From assembly GCF_015831355.1 (NCBI RefSeq), contig NZ_JADWYR010000002.1, forward strand, positions 1,364,001 through 1,428,000: DNA of 64,000 nt. The letters run 5' to 3'. This document shows, one piece after another, positions 42,355-49,941 of the stretch. The notes under the pieces are model-generated. The model had not been told where the DNA came from, made no database searches, and saw only the letters and a program-made list of their open reading frames with translations. Within the stretch, counting starts at the first letter, position 1; each line of letters begins with the position of its first letter. The position numbers and the translations under genes were made by a program. This DNA comes from Panacibacter microcysteis. Lineage in GTDB: Bacteria; Bacteroidota; Bacteroidia; Chitinophagales; Chitinophagaceae.

Positions 42355-43287
42355 TTAACTAATCTCAAGCTTATATCCTTTACCGCGTATCACAACAATG
42401 CGTACAGCGGGGTCTGCTTCCAGCTTTTTTCTAAGTTTCGAAATAAACATATCCAGGCTGCGGCCGACTATAACGCCGTCATCTTCCCATATTTCTTTTT
42501 GCAGCCGGCTGCGTTCTATGATCTCATTTGGCGACAATGCAAAAATGCGCAGCACGCGTGCTTCCGTTTTGGTAAGGTCTACGCTTTGTTCGTTCACCGT
42601 AAGCTTACGCGCCCCGGCATCAAACAACATGGCGCCCAGCGTAAACAACTCTGTATGCGGGTTATCGGGCAGCGCGGGTGTCGGAGACATTTCTGCCACA
42701 CCGGGCGACCCTGTTAATACCTTCCGCGGCTTGTGCAACCGGAAGAAAACGAACCCGGCAAAGGCTGCAACCGCAATACTGCCTGCGAGCAAACCGCTCT
42801 TCGCGGTCATTACACCTGCCGGTTTAAACTGAATGTTGATCATGTAACAGGCAGTTGGCTGCTTTCTTCCTATACACGCCACAATATCATCTTTCTTATT
42901 GGCTGAAACTGCATAGGCGTATGCTACAGTGGTATCAGCACAGTTGATGACATTAACAATATAATCAACGGCCAGCGGGTCTTTGGCCAGCAACCGCTGC
43001 GTGGTGCTCACGAGGGCTTCGGGCTGAAAAGTAAACGCGTTTTCAAAACGAAGCTGGTATTCATTGCTCCCGGTTTTCTCTACCGGTAATACCCGCGATG
43101 TACTGTCGCCCGACTGCAGCAGTATCTCGTGCCCTACCCGGCGCAGCAGCACTTCCCTCCTTGCAACATCAAAATCGTTGCTGTCCGTCATGCTAAAAGC
43201 CACGCAGATCACAGAAATTAACATAAGCAATAACAACCCACCAAAGTATGTACCTTGTATGGCAGGGAAATATCGTTTACCAGGCAT
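42355..43287 (-). CDS. Membrane-anchored winged-helix regulator (OmpR/PhoB-type DNA-binding end)
   Basis: A 310-residue protein with an unusual layout: transmembrane helix at about residues 15-33, a periplasmic domain of about 130 residues (including two Cys pairs, NVINCADT and VACIGRKQPTACY), a second helix at about 165-182, then a cytoplasmic tail ending in a trans_reg_C winged helix (LTKTEARVLRIFALSPNEII, RSRLQKEIWEDDGVIVGRSL, DMFISKLRKKLEADP, IRGKGYKLEI). It lacks a receiver domain, so signal and DNA binding are joined in one protein, like ToxR but with the opposite order. It is divergent from the secreted protein at 43468-44007, a likely target. Confidence 0.87.
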   Translation of the reverse strand: MPGKRYFPAIQGTYFGGLLLLMLISVICVAFSMTDSNDFDVARREVLLRRVGHEILLQSGDSTSRVLPVEKTGSNEYQLRFENAFTFQPEALVSTTQRLLAKDPLAVDYIVNVINCADTTVAYAYAVSANKKDDIVACIGRKQPTACYMINIQFKPAGVMTAKSGLLAGSIAVAAFAGFVFFRLHKPRKVLTGSPGVAEMSPTPALPDNPHTELFTLGAMLFDAGARKLTVNEQSVDLTKTEARVLRIFALSPNEIIERSRLQKEIWEDDGVIVGRSLDMFISKLRKKLEADPAVRIVVIRGKGYKLEIS

Positions 43288-43467
43288 ATGTCAATGTATT
43301 ATTTACAAAGTTTACATGCTTATTTACAAGCAGTATTTGTTTGCGGGAAAATTATCAAAGTATTTTTGGTGCACCAACTTTATAAGGATGGGCAAACAAA
43401 AAGAAATCCTTGAACGGTTGGGTTAAAACGGATAACAACACTCATGTCAGTTAAAACTACATCAACC

Positions 43468-44007
43468 ATGAAAAAAACGATCTATGCACTTATCTTACCG
43501 CTGGTGGTGGTAAGCGGTCTTGTATTCGCTAACCGCGATTCAAAAATTGATACCACGCAAAAGCCTGCCGCAAATACCCTTGGTGCTGCAGCAGCAAAAA
43601 CCGAAAGGGAACAATGGGAAGCTACCGCCGAAGGTATAAAATTCAGGACATGGCAGGCATCACCCGAAGGTATCAAAGTGCTCGACGGTGCCGCTAAAAT
43701 AAGGGAGCAGTTAAGCAGCTATAGCAATATGGAGGCTGTGATCACTTCTCTTACACTTCCCCCGGGCTCCCGGTTGGGTTTTGGAATAATGGCCAGTATT
43801 AACGGCACTGAATACATACTACAGTTTGATGCTGACAAGCCTCAACTTGAGCAACTGCGCACCCTGCGGGTGAATGACAAAATCATTATCCGGAGCCATT
43901 TTGTATCGTATGCACCGAAGTACGCTTATCCCATCATCTCAGGCGATTATGTTGAAAAAGACAATAAGCTTATTTTCAAACGCAATCCGCGTAAAGGCGG
44001 CTGCTGA
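43468..44007 (+). CDS. Secreted protein of unknown function beside the membrane regulator
   Basis: A 179-residue protein. The start is MKKTIYALILPLVVVSGLVF (43468), a signal peptide; an upstream in-frame start adds eight residues. The mature part begins with a low-complexity Ala-rich stretch and has two near-repeats, EATAEGIKFRTWQASPEGIK. The second half is a compact beta domain (LTLPPGSRLGFGIMASINGT, EYILQFDADKPQLEQLRTLR, VNDKIIIRSHFVSYAPKYAY). No known family. It is transcribed away from the membrane-anchored regulator across about 180 bases, so regulation by it is plausible. Confidence 0.7.
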   Translation: MKKTIYALILPLVVVSGLVFANRDSKIDTTQKPAANTLGAAAAKTEREQWEATAEGIKFRTWQASPEGIKVLDGAAKIREQLSSYSNMEAVITSLTLPPGSRLGFGIMASINGTEYILQFDADKPQLEQLRTLRVNDKIIIRSHFVSYAPKYAYPIISGDYVEKDNKLIFKRNPRKGGC

Positions 44008-44033
44008 GAAAGGCTTATGTTACCAGCCAATCT

Positions 44034-44096
44034 TTCCATGGCATCGCCTGTTGCCACGCTCGGTTGACGGTTCCACTTTTATGGCGGCTGCGGCGA
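44034..44096 (-). repeat. GTACAAG element, type III core
   Basis: The + strand reads TTCCATGGCATCGCCTGTTG, CCACGCTCGGTTGACG, then GTTCCACTTTTATGGCGGCT and GCGGCG. Arms match the family while the core is replaced by one shared only with 56604-56674. Confidence 0.82.
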
Positions 44097-44143
44097 TCTG
44101 TTAATCATCTTCTTGCTGCATCAGCAAGAGTTCTTGAATACAT

Positions 44144-44311
44144 GGTGCCGGCTTAAGATGGAGGCTTAGCTTTTGCGTGCCGGCATCTTAAGCCTTTTAA
44201 GCATCCATGAATAACTTGCAGCAAACTTGTTGCACAGGCACAGGAAGCTAAACTGCAAACCTTAATCCCTCATTCCAGTACAAACGGGTTGTTTAGGCTC
44301 TTAGGCCAACC
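44144..44311 (+). repeat. Structured 165-bp element, copy R1
   Basis: Begins GGTGCCGGCTTAAGATGGAG and ends CTCTTAGGCCAAC. Internal stem GGCTTAAGATG (44150-44160) with CATCTTAAGCC (44184-44194) is exact. GTTGCACAGGCACAGGAAGC is the conserved middle. Four more copies occur to 51.8 kb. Confidence 0.85.
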
Positions 44312-44456
44312 ATAAAATCAAGACAGTTGATATATGGCAGTTTTGTATATTTATTGTTACCATCAATATTAAATGATTATGCTGTTATGAAAAATATTGA
44401 AGCCGCAGAAAGGAGCTTTCAAAATTGGTATACCTCAACAATAAATAAGTAACAAA

Positions 44457-44828
44457 ATGACAAATGCAATCAATTGGTTTGAAATCCCGGCAACAGATTT
44501 CACAAGAGCAAAAAAATTTTACGAAACTGTGTTAGGAGTAGAAATTTCGGAAATGCCGTTTCCCATCGGAAAGTATGGAATATTTCCGGCAGATATGATG
44601 AATGGTGGTGTTGGTGGAGGACTTGCGCAGGGCGAAGGCTTTGAACCATCAGACAAAGGAACAGTTGTTTATCTGAATGGCGGTGAAGATTTAAGTTTAC
44701 CGTTGAGCAAAGTAGAGCAGGCAGGCGGAAAAATAATAATGCCCAAAACTTCTATTGGTCAAAATGGTTTTATGGCATATTTTATTGACACAGAAGGAAA
44801 CAAAGTTGCTTTTCACTCAATGAAATGA
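44457..44828 (+). CDS. VOC family protein (glyoxalase-like)
   Basis: A 123-residue protein with one vicinal-oxygen-chelate fold: NAINWFEIPATDFTRAKKFY, ETVLGVEISEMPFPIGKYGI, GGVGGGLAQGEGFEPSDKGT, VVYLNGGEDLSLPLSKVEQA, GGKIIMPKTSIGQNGFMAYF and DTEGNKVAFHSMK. It is the type often annotated as glyoxalase/bleomycin-resistance/extradiol dioxygenase superfamily. Metal ligands expected from the strands are present at the first strand (Glu) and last strand (His) but I cannot name a substrate. It is transcribed alone. The gene lies at the border of the AT-rich, repeat-rich accessory segment. Confidence 0.92.
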   Translation: MTNAINWFEIPATDFTRAKKFYETVLGVEISEMPFPIGKYGIFPADMMNGGVGGGLAQGEGFEPSDKGTVVYLNGGEDLSLPLSKVEQAGGKIIMPKTSIGQNGFMAYFIDTEGNKVAFHSMK

Positions 44829-44972
44829 ACAACGAACAGCCAACATCATTTTTTGGGTAATGAAGCTGATACAATAAATTGAACCTTTCTAAAGCTACTC
44901 AGCATTTTTATATGCTCGGATAACGTACTACAAACCCCCACCTGAACAAGTTCATAAACGTTATGCAATACT

Positions 44973-45039
44973 GGTGCTGGCTTAAGATTGCGGCTTAGCT
45001 TTTGTGAGTTGCTATTTTAAGCCTTGTGTGCATGTTGAA
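44973..45039 (+). repeat. Structured 165-bp element, copy R2, truncated
   Basis: Reads GGTGCTGGCTTAAGATTGCG, GCTTAGCTTTTGTGAG, then TTTTAAGCCTTGTGTGCATG and stops where the tandem REP array starts. The second half is not found on the far side of the transposase gene. Confidence 0.75.
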
Positions 45040-45042
45040 TTT

Positions 45043-45860
45043 ATCTATCGGTTGGTGTCCTCACCAATCGAAAATATTGATGAACCGAAAAATATTTTTA
45101 TCTATCGGTTGGTGTCCCCACCAACCGAAAATATTGATGAACCGAAAAATATTTTTATCTATCGGTTGGTGTCCTCACCAACCGAAATATTGATGAACCG
45201 AAAAATATTGTAGCTTAAATTTTTATCTATCGGTTGGTGTCCCCACCAAACCGAAAATATTGATGAACCGAAAAATATTTTTATCTATCGGTTGGTGTCC
45301 CCACCAACCGAAAATGTTGATGACCGAAAAATATTTTATCTATCGGTGGTGTCCCCACCAAACCGAAAATATTGATGAACCGAAAAATATTTTTATCTAT
45401 CGGTTAGTGTCCCCACCAAACCGAAAATATTGATGAACCGAAAAATATTTTTATCTATCGGTTGGTGTCCTCACCAACCGAAAATATTGATGAACCGAAA
45501 AATATTTTTATCTATCGGTTGGTGTCCTCACCAACCGAAAATATTGATGAACCGAAAAATATTTTTATCTATCGGTTGGTGTCCCCACCAAACCGAAAAT
45601 ATTGATGAACCGAAAAATATTTTTATCTATCGGTTGGTGTCCCCACCAACCGAAAATGTAGATGAACCGAAAAATATTTTTATCTATCGGTTGGTGTCCC
45701 CACCAACCGAAAATGTAGATGAACCGAAAAATATTTTTATCTATCGGTTAGTGTCCTCACCAACCGAAAATATTGATGAACCGAAAAATATTTTTATCTA
45801 TCGGTTGGTGTCCCCACCAACCGAAAATATTGATGAACCGAAAAATATTGTAGCTTAAAT
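45043..45860 (+). repeat. Tandem array of 14 palindromic (REP-like) units of 57-58 bp
   Basis: Units start at 45043, 45100, 45157, 45225, 45283, 45338, 45395, 45453, 45510, 45567, 45625, 45682, 45739 and 45796. Each is ATCTATCGGTTGGTG, TCCC or TCCT, CACCAACCG, then AAAATATTGATGAACCGAAA and AATATTTTT. The arms CGGTTGGTG and CACCAACCG make a nine-pair hairpin. Units 3 and 14 both end in TGTAGCTTAAAT. Because 57 is divisible by three, long frames with a 19-residue repeat arise; I do not treat them as genes. Confidence 0.95.
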
Positions 45861-45892
45861 CATGAATATTTTTTCATAGGCGCCAGGGACAA

Positions 45893-46408
45893 ATGGCAGG
45901 AAATATCTGCTATTTCTACACAGATACAATCAATCAATTCAGGCACCTGCTTGCTGATGATAGTTTAAAAATGACGGTGATTAATTCCCTTCAATATCTT
46001 GTCACGAATAATCTGGTAAAAATTTATGGGTATGTTATTATGCCAAATCACATTCACTTACTATGGTATATATTAAAGGATAATGGAAAAGAAAGTCCGG
46101 CGGGAAGTTTTGCAAAGTTTACTGCTCACCAGTTTAAAAAATATTTGTCTGCCAAAGATGCCGGCTTGCTAAAGTTGTATCAATCGGATAAAGAAGACCG
46201 GCAATATCAATTCTGGAAAAGAGATCCGCTTGCTATCCCGATAAGCAACGACAATATACTTGCTGAAAAGCTGAACTATATTCATCTTAATCCGGTAAGA
46301 GAGAAATGGTCTTTGTGTAAGTTACCTGAAGAATACAAGTGGAGCAGCGCCAGGTTTTATTTAACCGGGCAGGATGAGTTTAATATACTTACGCATTTCA
46401 GAGACTAG
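45893..46408 (+). CDS. REP-associated tyrosine transposase (RAYT, Y1_Tnp family)
   Basis: A 171-residue single-strand DNA transposase-like protein. It carries the HUH motif as MPNHIHLLWYI near residues 52-62, and the end signature LNYIHLNPVREKW and EYKWSSARFYL near residues 126-150, both characteristic of the Y1 (IS200-like) family in Bacteroidota. The catalytic Tyr is expected in the C-terminal helix near LNYIHLN. RAYTs bind and cut palindromic REP sequences; here 14 such units lie immediately upstream (ending 33 bases before the ATG) and one inverted unit lies three bases after the stop. Together they form one unit. No gene-length insertion ends are seen, so it is probably not a free-moving insertion sequence. 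Confidence 0.92.
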   Translation: MAGNICYFYTDTINQFRHLLADDSLKMTVINSLQYLVTNNLVKIYGYVIMPNHIHLLWYILKDNGKESPAGSFAKFTAHQFKKYLSAKDAGLLKLYQSDKEDRQYQFWKRDPLAIPISNDNILAEKLNYIHLNPVREKWSLCKLPEEYKWSSARFYLTGQDEFNILTHFRD

Positions 46409-46410
46409 GT

Positions 46411-46443
46411 TTCGGTTGGTGAGGACACCAACCGATAGAGAAA
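46411..46443 (-). repeat. Inverted REP unit after the transposase gene
   Basis: Reads TTCGGTTGGTGAGGACACC, then AACCGATAGAGAAAA: the reverse complement of one array unit head. So the transposase gene is enclosed by REP units facing each other. Confidence 0.92.
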
Positions 46444-46465
46444 ATGCACACAAAATATTAATTCT

Positions 46466-47332
46466 CTACATTTTTGGAAACAAAGACTTTATGTAATCTT
46501 TAGTAAGATTTTTAGGATATACAACGTCTTTAAATCCATGTCCCTGACTTTTTCCGTCAATTTGAGTACGAATAGTTCCAAAGAAAATTTCATGTAGCTC
46601 ACTGTATGTATATTGCTTACCGGATTGAAGTGCATAAATAGCAGTATTAACTCCAAGATATGCCGCATTTAATCTTTGGTCGGGGGTTCCATGGTGTGTT
46701 GGGCTATTATAATAATAATCTCCTGTAGCGTAAACATTCGCATAATATGATTCAATTTGATCCCACGCATATTGTTTTGCAAGAGCCATATAAAATCCCG
46801 AAAACGCATCAGCTTCTAGCTCTTTATGTGAAGGCTTATAATAGTCTTGCCATCCTACTGTAAATTGAGTTCGGTGCCCCCACTCATGAGCCAAAATTCC
46901 AGAAACAGGAAGCTCTCCGTAAGACTGTATCGTATAATAAAACATATAATACCCAAATAATATATTTCCCTCAGGACTTGCGTATGCATTTTTCATTTCA
47001 ATTGATGGTTCATAAAGTATATATACAGTTGCAGGAATTCCATTAAAAAAAATGCTTTGGAGGTATATTTCTTCACTCATTTTCTGATCATAGTAGGCAC
47101 TATTCAGTGTATTTCCCAATGAGCCCGAATTAGTTAAACCAGAGCTATAACCAAGACAACCTTCCATTTCTTTACATGAACCATCATCTTCAGTCGCAGC
47201 TGGATTATAATTAAAAGAGTTTGGCTGTCTGCATCCTTTAACAGAAGCATTACTTGTTAGATCAGTTGTTTTATCACAACTATAAAATAAGATTATTAAG
47301 AAAAGTAGAAAAAAAAGGTTAATAAGTTTCAT
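46466..47332 (-). CDS. Lipoprotein zinc metallopeptidase
   Basis: A 288-residue lipoprotein: the signal FFLLFLIILFYSC puts the lipidated Cys at residue 19. A short Cys-linked segment follows, CRQPNSFNYNPAATEDDGSC (34-53), which is a module seen repeatedly in secreted Bacteroidota proteins. The peptidase part has the zinc motif in ILAHEWGHRTQF (His149, Glu150, His153) and the probable third ligand in HKELEADAFSGF (Glu173), the gluzincin-like arrangement of M48-like and related neutral peptidases. NAAYLGVNTAIYALQSG and LHEIFFG follow. It is likely on the outer membrane and degrades or processes extracellular protein. Lone gene beside the transposase unit. Confidence 0.82.
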   Translation of the reverse strand: MKLINLFFLLFLIILFYSCDKTTDLTSNASVKGCRQPNSFNYNPAATEDDGSCKEMEGCLGYSSGLTNSGSLGNTLNSAYYDQKMSEEIYLQSIFFNGIPATVYILYEPSIEMKNAYASPEGNILFGYYMFYYTIQSYGELPVSGILAHEWGHRTQFTVGWQDYYKPSHKELEADAFSGFYMALAKQYAWDQIESYYANVYATGDYYYNSPTHHGTPDQRLNAAYLGVNTAIYALQSGKQYTYSELHEIFFGTIRTQIDGKSQGHGFKDVVYPKNLTKDYIKSLFPKM

Positions 47333-47922
47333 AGATAAAATTTATGCCTAAAATTATTTTCTAAGAGAAAACATGTCAACAAGAAAAAAACCGTATTTCG
47401 TACCGTTATTTAACGGTAGATGTTTGCAATTAATATTGTTGTTTTATTTATAGTTCTATAAAATCAATAACATTTTATGAGATGCACACTTGTACTTTCG
47501 ATTGTTTGGGCAGCAAATAGTCACCGTTGATGCTGGCTTAAGATTGAGGCTTAGCTTTTGTGTGTTGGCATCTCAAGCCTTGTAAGCAACTTTTGAATAA
47601 ATTAAAGCAATCTTGTTGTGCAGGCACAGGAAGCTAAGCTATATACCTAACGCCTCATTCCTGCGCCAACAGCTATATTCTTAGGCCAACTTGGTATTAG
47701 CTGGTTTATGTTAGTTTAAGACTCTTTATGAGTTTGATTAAAATCATCCGGGTTCTTGACTACTGTCAGATTTATTTATCATTACAATTCCAACCTTAGG
47801 TAATAATATTTGTATCAAAAGCTTAAAGCTGTATTGCTGAACATGAATAACTATTGTGTTTAATAATTTTTATACAGCAGCAAACATGATTGCTCAAAAA
47901 ATTATTTACAAAATTTACCACT
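47333..47922. other. Divergent intergenic region of 590 bp
   Basis: It contains one structured 165-bp element (R3). The rest is AT-rich with no gene I can support; an in-frame start at 47890 precedes the Kelch gene. Confidence 0.5.
47528..47690 (+). repeat. Structured 165-bp element, copy R3
   Basis: From GATGCTGGCTTAAGATTGAG to TTCTTAGGCCAAC. It has the stem GCTTAGCTT/AAGCTAAGC and GAGG/CCTC, and the end pair GCTGGCTTAAGA with TCTTAGGCCAAC (ten Watson-Crick pairs, one G-T). Confidence 0.87.
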
Positions 47923-49416
47923 ATGAAAAAGCATTTGCTGGTTGTAGCCGTCCTGTCGTTAAGTACAGTAACAATTTTTTCTCAATCCGGGGTATGGACG
48001 CAAAAAGAAGACATGGGTGGAGAAGGTCGTTACGGTGCATGTGGGGCTGCCATAGGCAACAAAGGATACATTGGAGTTGGAATTGGTAACGGATTTCTGA
48101 AAGATTTTTGGGAGTATGATGCAATAGCAAATACCTGGACTCAAAAAGCAGATTTCAGTGGTGGCCTACGTGCTTTTTCCACTGCATTTAGCATAGGTTC
48201 AAAACTATACGTTGGAATGGGTTTAAGTTGGGTCGGCACATCAACACAAGAGGCAAAAGATTTTTGGGAATACGATCCTCTGCAAAACAAATGGACGCAG
48301 AAAGCAAGTTACCCCGGATTAGGGTGCCAGGGCAATATAGGATTTAGTATTGGTGGAAAAGGATATGTAGGTACAGGACATTACAGTACCAAAGTGGCGA
48401 GAGATTTTTGGGAATACAATCCACTTACGGATACATGGAAGCGCAAAGCCGATTTTGGTGGGACAGAACGATTTGGTGCTGTCGGTTTTAGTATAGGTAA
48501 TAAAGGATACGTTGGTACAGGAAGCGGATATACAGGAAATGTAAAAGACTTTTGGGAATACGATCCTGCGATAAATAAATGGTCGCAAAAAGCAGATTTT
48601 AGCGGAGTTGCCCGTTTAAACGCTGTAGCGTTTAGCATTGGGGAAAAAGGATATGTAGGAACGGGTGGTTCCGGATCAGGATCAGCTTATAAAGACTTCT
48701 GGCAGTATGATCCCGGGCTTAATCAATGGTTGCAACAAGTAGATTTCGCCGGTGCAGGATATGATGCTTGTGTTAGTTTTAACATCGGCAATAAGGGATA
48801 TGTAGGCACTGGCGTGGCAGAACATAACTTCGCAAAAGATTTATGGTCTTACACACCAGCCGAATCAGTTTGCAGTATTCCATCTAATCTGAACGCCTCA
48901 AAAATTACAAATACAGCAGCAAGGTTATCGTGGACAATTACAGACACTAACGTTACAAACACAAGGATAGCTTACCGTGCCAGCAATGATTCTGTATGGA
49001 TTATAAAACAAAGAAATTATTCAAAGGAGGGGATTAACATAGACGGTCTGTTGCCGAATACAACTTATCAATGGAAGCTTAGAAGTTTATGCAGAACAGA
49101 CTCATTGTATTCCATATGGGTTAAAGGAATTGATTTCAAAACACTGCCAGATATCAGTAATACGATATTTATTTCACCTAATCCTGTAACCAGCAACACA
49201 CTAACGTTACGTATAAAAAATATCAGGTCAACAAATCTACTTCTTACAATTAGTGATTTGCAGGGACGAACTTTCAATAAGCAAAAGATAATAGCGGTTA
49301 ACGGAAGTATAAACATGACGATTGATGTGTTGTCACTTCCCAAAGGAACATATGTTTTGAAAATTTCAAGTAATACATTAGATATTCAGCAAGCGAAATT
49401 TTACAAACTACATTAA
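47923..49416 (+). CDS. Kelch-repeat protein with fibronectin III and T9SS sorting domains
   Basis: A 497-residue secreted protein. The start is MKKHLLVVAVLSLSTVT (47923), giving a signal peptide; an in-frame start 11 codons upstream is less likely. Six Kelch-type blades follow, each of the form GFSIGNKGYVGTGSGYTGN, then DFWEYDPAINKWSQKADF. Residues about 320-410 form a fibronectin III domain (LNASKITNTAARLSWTITD, YQWKLRSLCRTDSLYS). The last 85 residues are a type A sorting domain (FISPNPVTSNTLTLRIK, ISDLQGRTFNKQ, LPKGTYVLKISSNT). The protein is expected at the cell surface or outside; Kelch propellers of this type bind glycans or proteins, but the ligand is unknown. Confidence 0.93.
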   Translation: MKKHLLVVAVLSLSTVTIFSQSGVWTQKEDMGGEGRYGACGAAIGNKGYIGVGIGNGFLKDFWEYDAIANTWTQKADFSGGLRAFSTAFSIGSKLYVGMGLSWVGTSTQEAKDFWEYDPLQNKWTQKASYPGLGCQGNIGFSIGGKGYVGTGHYSTKVARDFWEYNPLTDTWKRKADFGGTERFGAVGFSIGNKGYVGTGSGYTGNVKDFWEYDPAINKWSQKADFSGVARLNAVAFSIGEKGYVGTGGSGSGSAYKDFWQYDPGLNQWLQQVDFAGAGYDACVSFNIGNKGYVGTGVAEHNFAKDLWSYTPAESVCSIPSNLNASKITNTAARLSWTITDTNVTNTRIAYRASNDSVWIIKQRNYSKEGINIDGLLPNTTYQWKLRSLCRTDSLYSIWVKGIDFKTLPDISNTIFISPNPVTSNTLTLRIKNIRSTNLLLTISDLQGRTFNKQKIIAVNGSINMTIDVLSLPKGTYVLKISSNTLDIQQAKFYKLH

Positions 49417-49633
49417 ACCTCAAAACGAAACGCAGCAACATACTTTTTGAATCAGTTGAAGCATAGTTATCCATTTAGGTGTTGTATAAATAAATGATTT
49501 GATACACTATAGTACAGGTTTACTACCTGTATTTTTTTCAATTTGTATATTTTAAACACTACTAAGTAACTGATAAGTTTAAGTCTGATCGAACTGATGT
49601 ATTTTTTGGTAGCTAGCCTGGGGAATACTGTTG

Positions 49634-49686
49634 GGCTTTGGTTGCGTCGCACACTTCAGGTTTCTGCTTTTATGGCGGCTGCAGCG
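49634..49686 (-). repeat. GTACAAG element, type II-like core
   Basis: The + strand reads GGGCTTTGGTTGCGTCGCAC, ACTTCAG, then GTTTCTGCTTTTATGGCGGC and TGCAGCG. The GTAC box is lost. Confidence 0.8.
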
Positions 49687-49749
49687 ATCTGCTTCATTAC
49701 TTCTATCTGCATAAGCAAAGACGTCTTTATTATAAAGAAGCAAACTACA

Positions 49750-49916
49750 ATGCTGCTTAAGATTGAGATAAAGGTTTTTGTGTGTTGGCATCTTAAGCCT
49801 TGTAAGCAACTCTCGAATAAATTAAAACAATCCTGTTGTACAGGCACAGGAAGCTAAGCTATATACCTAACGCCTCATTCCTGCGCCAACAGCTGGTTTA
49901 TATTCTTAGGCCAACT
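49750..49916 (+). repeat. Structured 165-bp element, copy R4
   Basis: From AATGCTGCTTAAGATTGAG to TATTCTTAGGCCAAC, 88-90% like R3 by eye, with an exact GCTTAAGAT/ATCTTAAGC stem. It has GTTGTACAGGCACAGGAAGC in the middle. Confidence 0.85.
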
Positions 49917-49941
49917 GGTGACCCAATAGGTAAATCAGATA

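Larger units (their letters stand above)
44008..44456. other. Intergenic region of 449 bp
   Basis: It holds the type III GTACAAG element (44034-44096), the first copy of the 165-bp structured element (44144-44311), and a 21-codon frame just before the VOC gene (44387-44452, MKNIEAAERSFQNWYTSTIN). The last may be a leader or chance; it ends four bases before the VOC start. Confidence 0.5.
49417..49941. other. Convergent intergenic region of 525 bp
   Basis: It holds a type II GTACAAG element and structured element R4, with short AT-rich stretches. No gene is supported. Confidence 0.5.

Noticed and set aside
44387-44452. 21-codon frame just upstream of the VOC gene
   Set aside because: It could be a leader peptide, but lacks codon runs or hairpins typical of attenuation and is too short to support.
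45004-45858. Open frames of 69 and 142 codons across the tandem array, with a 19-residue repeat
   Set aside because: They arise because the unit length is divisible by three. No start signals, and frames break wherever a unit has 55, 58 or 68 bases. The DNA palindrome explains the conservation.
45043-45860. The array as a CRISPR locus
   Set aside because: There are no unique spacers; whole 57-bp units repeat nearly identically, and no cas gene is near.
45893-46408. The transposase gene as a complete IS200/IS605 insertion sequence
   Set aside because: The flanking sequence consists of REP units, not paired left and right insertion-sequence ends, and the protein carries RAYT-type end motifs.
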